Below are positions 6,034 through 8,020 of a DNA stretch of 8,020 bases, piece after piece. The stretch is taken from contig CAJBLW010000560.1 in the NCBI GenBank assembly GCA_903953985.1, positions 1 to 8,020 of the forward strand, in the 5' to 3' direction. Source of the stretch: an uncultured Burkholderiales bacterium (lineage in GTDB: Bacteria; Pseudomonadota; Gammaproteobacteria; Burkholderiales; Burkholderiaceae_C). The notes under the pieces were generated by a model that was not told the DNA's origin, made no database searches, and saw only the letters and a list, made by a program, of their open reading frames with translations. The stretch's first letter is position 1. The number at the start of each line of letters is the position of its first letter. Made by a program: the position numbers and the translations under genes.

Positions 6034-7017
6034 ATGAACTTTCGAAGAAACCTGCTTTCCTCAGCGGCCGCCGCAGTGCTGGCCATGACCATGACGCCCA
6101 TGGCTTCCGCGCAAACCGTGCTCAAGGCCTCGGATGTCCATCCCGCGGGCTATCCCAACGTGGTGGCGGTTGAAAACATGGGTAAAAAGCTTGAAGCCGC
6201 CACCAATGGCCGCTTCAAGCTGCAAATGTTCCCAGGCGGTGTTTTGGGTTCAGAAAAAGAAGTTGTTGAGCAAACCCAGGTTGGCGCGATTCAGATTGCC
6301 CGCATTTCATTGGGTATTTTGGGGCCGGTGGTGCCTGATGTGAACGTGTTCAATATGCCCTTTGTGTTCCGCGATGAGGCGCACATGCGGGCCGTGATCG
6401 ACGGGCCTGTGGGCAAGGAGATTCTGGAAAAAATCACCAAAAGCCCTGCCCGACTGGTGGCCTTGGGCTTCATGGACAGCGGCTCGCGCAGTCTCTACAC
6501 CAAAAAAGAAATCAAAACCCCGGCTGACCTCAAGGGCCTGAAGATCCGCGTGATGGGCAACCCGCTGTTTGTTGACACCATGAACGCCATGGGCGGCAAC
6601 GGCATCAGCATGGGCCATAACGATGTGTACAGTGCGCTGCAAACCGGCGTGGTAGACGGTGCAGAAAACAACCCACCGACTTTGTTTACCTCCAACCAGT
6701 ACTCCACTGGCGTGAAGTTTTACACCCAGACCACGCACTTGATCATTCCAGAAATTTTCGTCATGTCCAAGGTCACTTGGGACAAATTGACCCCGGCTGA
6801 CCAAGCCAGTGTGATGAAGTTTTCTGGCGAGGCGCAATTGGAGCAGCGTGCCTTGTGGGACAAGAGCGTGACCGAGTATTCGACCAAACTCAAGGCCGCA
6901 GGCATTGAGTTCAAGTCTGTTGATAAAAAGCCGTTTTATGACGCCACTGCCCCTGTGCGTGCCAAATACGGCGCGCAATACGCCGACCTGATGAAGCGCA
7001 TCGAAGCGGTCAAGTAA
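6034..7017 (+). CDS. TRAP transporter periplasmic solute-binding protein (DctP family), probable hexuronate binder
   Basis: A 327-residue periplasmic receptor that delivers its ligand to a sodium-driven TRAP permease. A Sec signal peptide is clear: NFRRN, then a hydrophobic AAAAVLAM core, with likely cleavage after ASA (26/27). Mature DctP-family features follow: the KLEAATNGRFKLQMFPGG region (52-69), FNMPFVF (106-112), and LKGLKIRVMGNP (166-177) with R172, the arginine that grips the substrate carboxylate in this family, then DVYSALQTGVVDGAENNP (197-214). Length is usual (320-340). The start at 6034 is supported by AGGAGA five bases upstream; an in-frame ATG at 5986 would place extra residues before the signal peptide. 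Uronate-binding members are known structurally from Polaromonas and Burkholderia, and the adjacent udh and gudD point to glucuronate/galacturonate; sequence alone does not prove the ligand. The downstream membrane subunits share the operon. Confidence 0.92.
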   Translation: MNFRRNLLSSAAAAVLAMTMTPMASAQTVLKASDVHPAGYPNVVAVENMGKKLEAATNGRFKLQMFPGGVLGSEKEVVEQTQVGAIQIARISLGILGPVVPDVNVFNMPFVFRDEAHMRAVIDGPVGKEILEKITKSPARLVALGFMDSGSRSLYTKKEIKTPADLKGLKIRVMGNPLFVDTMNAMGGNGISMGHNDVYSALQTGVVDGAENNPPTLFTSNQYSTGVKFYTQTTHLIIPEIFVMSKVTWDKLTPADQASVMKFSGEAQLEQRALWDKSVTEYSTKLKAAGIEFKSVDKKPFYDATAPVRAKYGAQYADLMKRIEAVK

Positions 7018-7025
7018 TCCGCTTG

Positions 7026-7046
7026 CAGCGGCCTTAGAAGCCGCTG
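7026..7046 (+). terminator. First hairpin after the TRAP binding-protein gene
   Basis: CAGCGGC (7026-7032) pairs perfectly with GCCGCTG (7040-7046) around a 7-base loop, beginning 9 bases after the stop codon. No T-run follows directly. With the next hairpin it probably protects the upstream mRNA's 3' end or contributes to partial termination. Confidence 0.45.
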
Positions 7047-7052
7047 TGCGAG

Positions 7053-7085
7053 AGGGGACGGGGTGAGCCCGTCCCCTTTGGTTTT
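7053..7085 (+). terminator. Strong GC hairpin with T-rich tail between binding-protein and dctQ-type genes (attenuator)
   Basis: AGGGGACGGG (7053-7062) pairs perfectly over 10 bp with CCCGTCCCCT (7068-7077) around the loop GTGAG, followed by TTTGGTTTT across about 7077-7085. This looks like an intrinsic terminator with an imperfect tail. Since dctQ-type and dctM-type genes follow 30 bases later without an evident promoter, partial read-through is likely, giving more binding protein than permease. Confidence 0.6.
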
Positions 7086-7114
7086 GATGAACTCGCCCGC
7101 GAGGATTTTAGACT

Positions 7115-7633
7115 ATGTTGCGTTTCTTTGACCGCCTTTACCTGTTGTGCATTTGGATTTCAGGCCTGTCGATTTTGGCGATGAGCCTGATCATTCCATG
7201 GGGCGTTTTTGCCCGCTATGTCCTGGGTACAGGCTCGAGCTGGCCAGAGCCGGTGGCGGTCTTGCTGATGGTGACCTTCACGTTCATGGGGGCGGCTGCG
7301 GGTTACCGAGCCGGTGCCCACATTGCCGTGGGCATGCTGGTGGACCATTTGCCAGCTGGCGTGCAAAAAATCGGCGCCTTACTGGTGCACATTTTGATGT
7401 TGGTCATTTGTGGTTTTGTGGTCGTGTGGGGCAGCAAGCTGGTCATGGGCACCATGGGGCAAACCTTGGCTGAATTACCGTGGTTGGCGGTAGGCTGGAC
7501 CTACATGCCGTTGCCCTTGGGGGCATTCTTGACCTTGGTGTTTGTCCTGGAAGTGTTGTTTTGGGGACCTGCACATGACCGTGCCGTGGTGGTTTTTGAC
7601 CACGAAGGCCCCACATCGGCGGAGGCGATCTGA
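7115..7633 (+). CDS. TRAP transporter small membrane subunit (DctQ family)
   Basis: A 172-residue inner-membrane protein, the small 4-helix subunit that pairs with the large DctM-type subunit. Hydrophobic segments fall near 9-31, 46-66, 86-110 and 127-150. The family signature is between the first two helices: FARYVLGTGSSWPEPVAVLL (32-51), then TFMGAAAGYRAGAHIAV. Length is typical (about 160-190). GAGG at 7101-7104 lies ten bases before the ATG. The gene lies 97 bases after the binding-protein gene, past two hairpins, and 2 bases before the large subunit, so these two are co-translated. The short charged C-terminus (about 151-172) is cytoplasmic by usual topology. Confidence 0.93.
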   Translation: MLRFFDRLYLLCIWISGLSILAMSLIIPWGVFARYVLGTGSSWPEPVAVLLMVTFTFMGAAAGYRAGAHIAVGMLVDHLPAGVQKIGALLVHILMLVICGFVVVWGSKLVMGTMGQTLAELPWLAVGWTYMPLPLGAFLTLVFVLEVLFWGPAHDRAVVVFDHEGPTSAEAI

Positions 7634-7635
7634 TC

Positions 7636-8020
7636 ATGGATGCATTGGTTCTCATTGGCAGTTTTGTGGTGTTGATGTTGTTGGGCATGCCTGTGGCTTA
7701 CGCCTTGGGCATGGCGGCCTTGTTGGGGGCCTTGTGGATCGACTTGCCGCTGGATGCGGTGATGATCCAAATGGCCAGTGGCGTCAACAAATTTTCCCTG
7801 CTGGCCATCCCGTGTTTTGTGCTGGCGGGCGCGATCATGGCCGAGGGCGGCATGTCTCGGCGGCTGGTGGCGTTTGCTGGTGTGCTGATCGGTTTTGTGC
7901 GTGGTGGCTTGTCGCTGGTCAACATCTTGGCCTCCACCTTTTTTGGGGCCATCTCCGGCTCGTCGGTGGCCGACACAGCATCGATTGGCTCGGTCATGAT
8001 CCCTGAGATGGAAAAAAACG
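7636..8020 (+). CDS. TRAP transporter large membrane subunit (DctM family), 3' end outside window
   Basis: The first 128 codons of the large, multi-helix permease subunit that carries substrate with sodium; full-length members have about 425 residues, so roughly 30 percent is present. The frame is open to the right edge. Visible family motifs: GMPVAYALG (17-25), FSLLAIPCFVLAGAIMAEGG (53-72), the RGGLSLVNILASTFFGAISG stretch (89-108) followed by SSVADTASIGS (109-119), and MIPEM (121-125). The ATG at 7636 follows the small-subunit stop by 2 bases, and GGAGG (7621-7625) lies ten bases upstream inside that gene, so translation is coupled. No break is seen in the part present. Confidence 0.95.
   Translation, partial: MDALVLIGSFVVLMLLGMPVAYALGMAALLGALWIDLPLDAVMIQMASGVNKFSLLAIPCFVLAGAIMAEGGMSRRLVAFAGVLIGFVRGGLSLVNILASTFFGAISGSSVADTASIGSVMIPEMEKN

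Noticed and set aside
1..8020. Mobile element, CRISPR, toxin-antitoxin or phage-defence content
   Set aside because: No transposase, repeat-spacer array, terminal repeats or small two-gene toxin module is seen; all substantial frames are explained by metabolism, transport, regulation and DNA repair genes.

Overview
The window is a compact stretch of a proteobacterial chromosome, most likely from a betaproteobacterium of the family Comamonadaceae (Limnohabitans/Rhodoferax/Polaromonas-like). I infer this from protein style (a DinB with the insert seen in Burkholderiales, a comamonad-type FMN hydroxy-acid dehydrogenase), moderately high GC and AGGAGA-type ribosome binding sites. No gene looks broken. 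I see no mobile element, CRISPR array, or tRNA or rRNA gene, and no gene-free stretch longer than about 140 bases.

Layout: from about 5896 down to 1, all genes are on the minus strand, in the order FadR-type GntR regulator, glucarate dehydratase (gudD), HpcH/HpaI-family aldolase (garL/hpaI-like), uronate dehydrogenase (udh), FMN-dependent alpha-hydroxy-acid dehydrogenase (lldD-like), then the N-terminal 246 codons of DNA polymerase IV (dinB), which runs off the left edge. Divergently, from 6034 to the right edge, lies a TRAP transporter operon: periplasmic binding protein, small membrane subunit (dctQ type) and the start of the large membrane subunit (dctM type), which is cut by the right edge.

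Reading: the cluster encodes uptake and oxidative breakdown of a hexuronate, most simply D-glucuronate. The TRAP system imports it. Udh oxidises it to the aldarolactone, which opens to D-glucarate. GudD dehydrates glucarate to 5-dehydro-4-deoxy-D-glucarate, and the aldolase splits this into pyruvate and tartronate semialdehyde. A dedicated lactonase and the tartronate semialdehyde/glycerate enzymes (GarR, GarK) are not in the window. The role of the LldD-like enzyme here is open.

Regulation: the divergent region between regulator and transporter holds the perfect palindrome TTGT-ACG-ACAA, which fits the FadR-subfamily operator pattern. A second, degenerate copy (TTGTACGATGT) sits just upstream of gudD. 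Together they suggest that the GntR protein controls itself, the transporter and the catabolic genes. Two stacked hairpins between the binding-protein gene and the dctQ-type gene probably lower expression of the membrane subunits. This is a known type of pathway in a clear arrangement. I did not find an evident new biological system, and the findings are scored accordingly.
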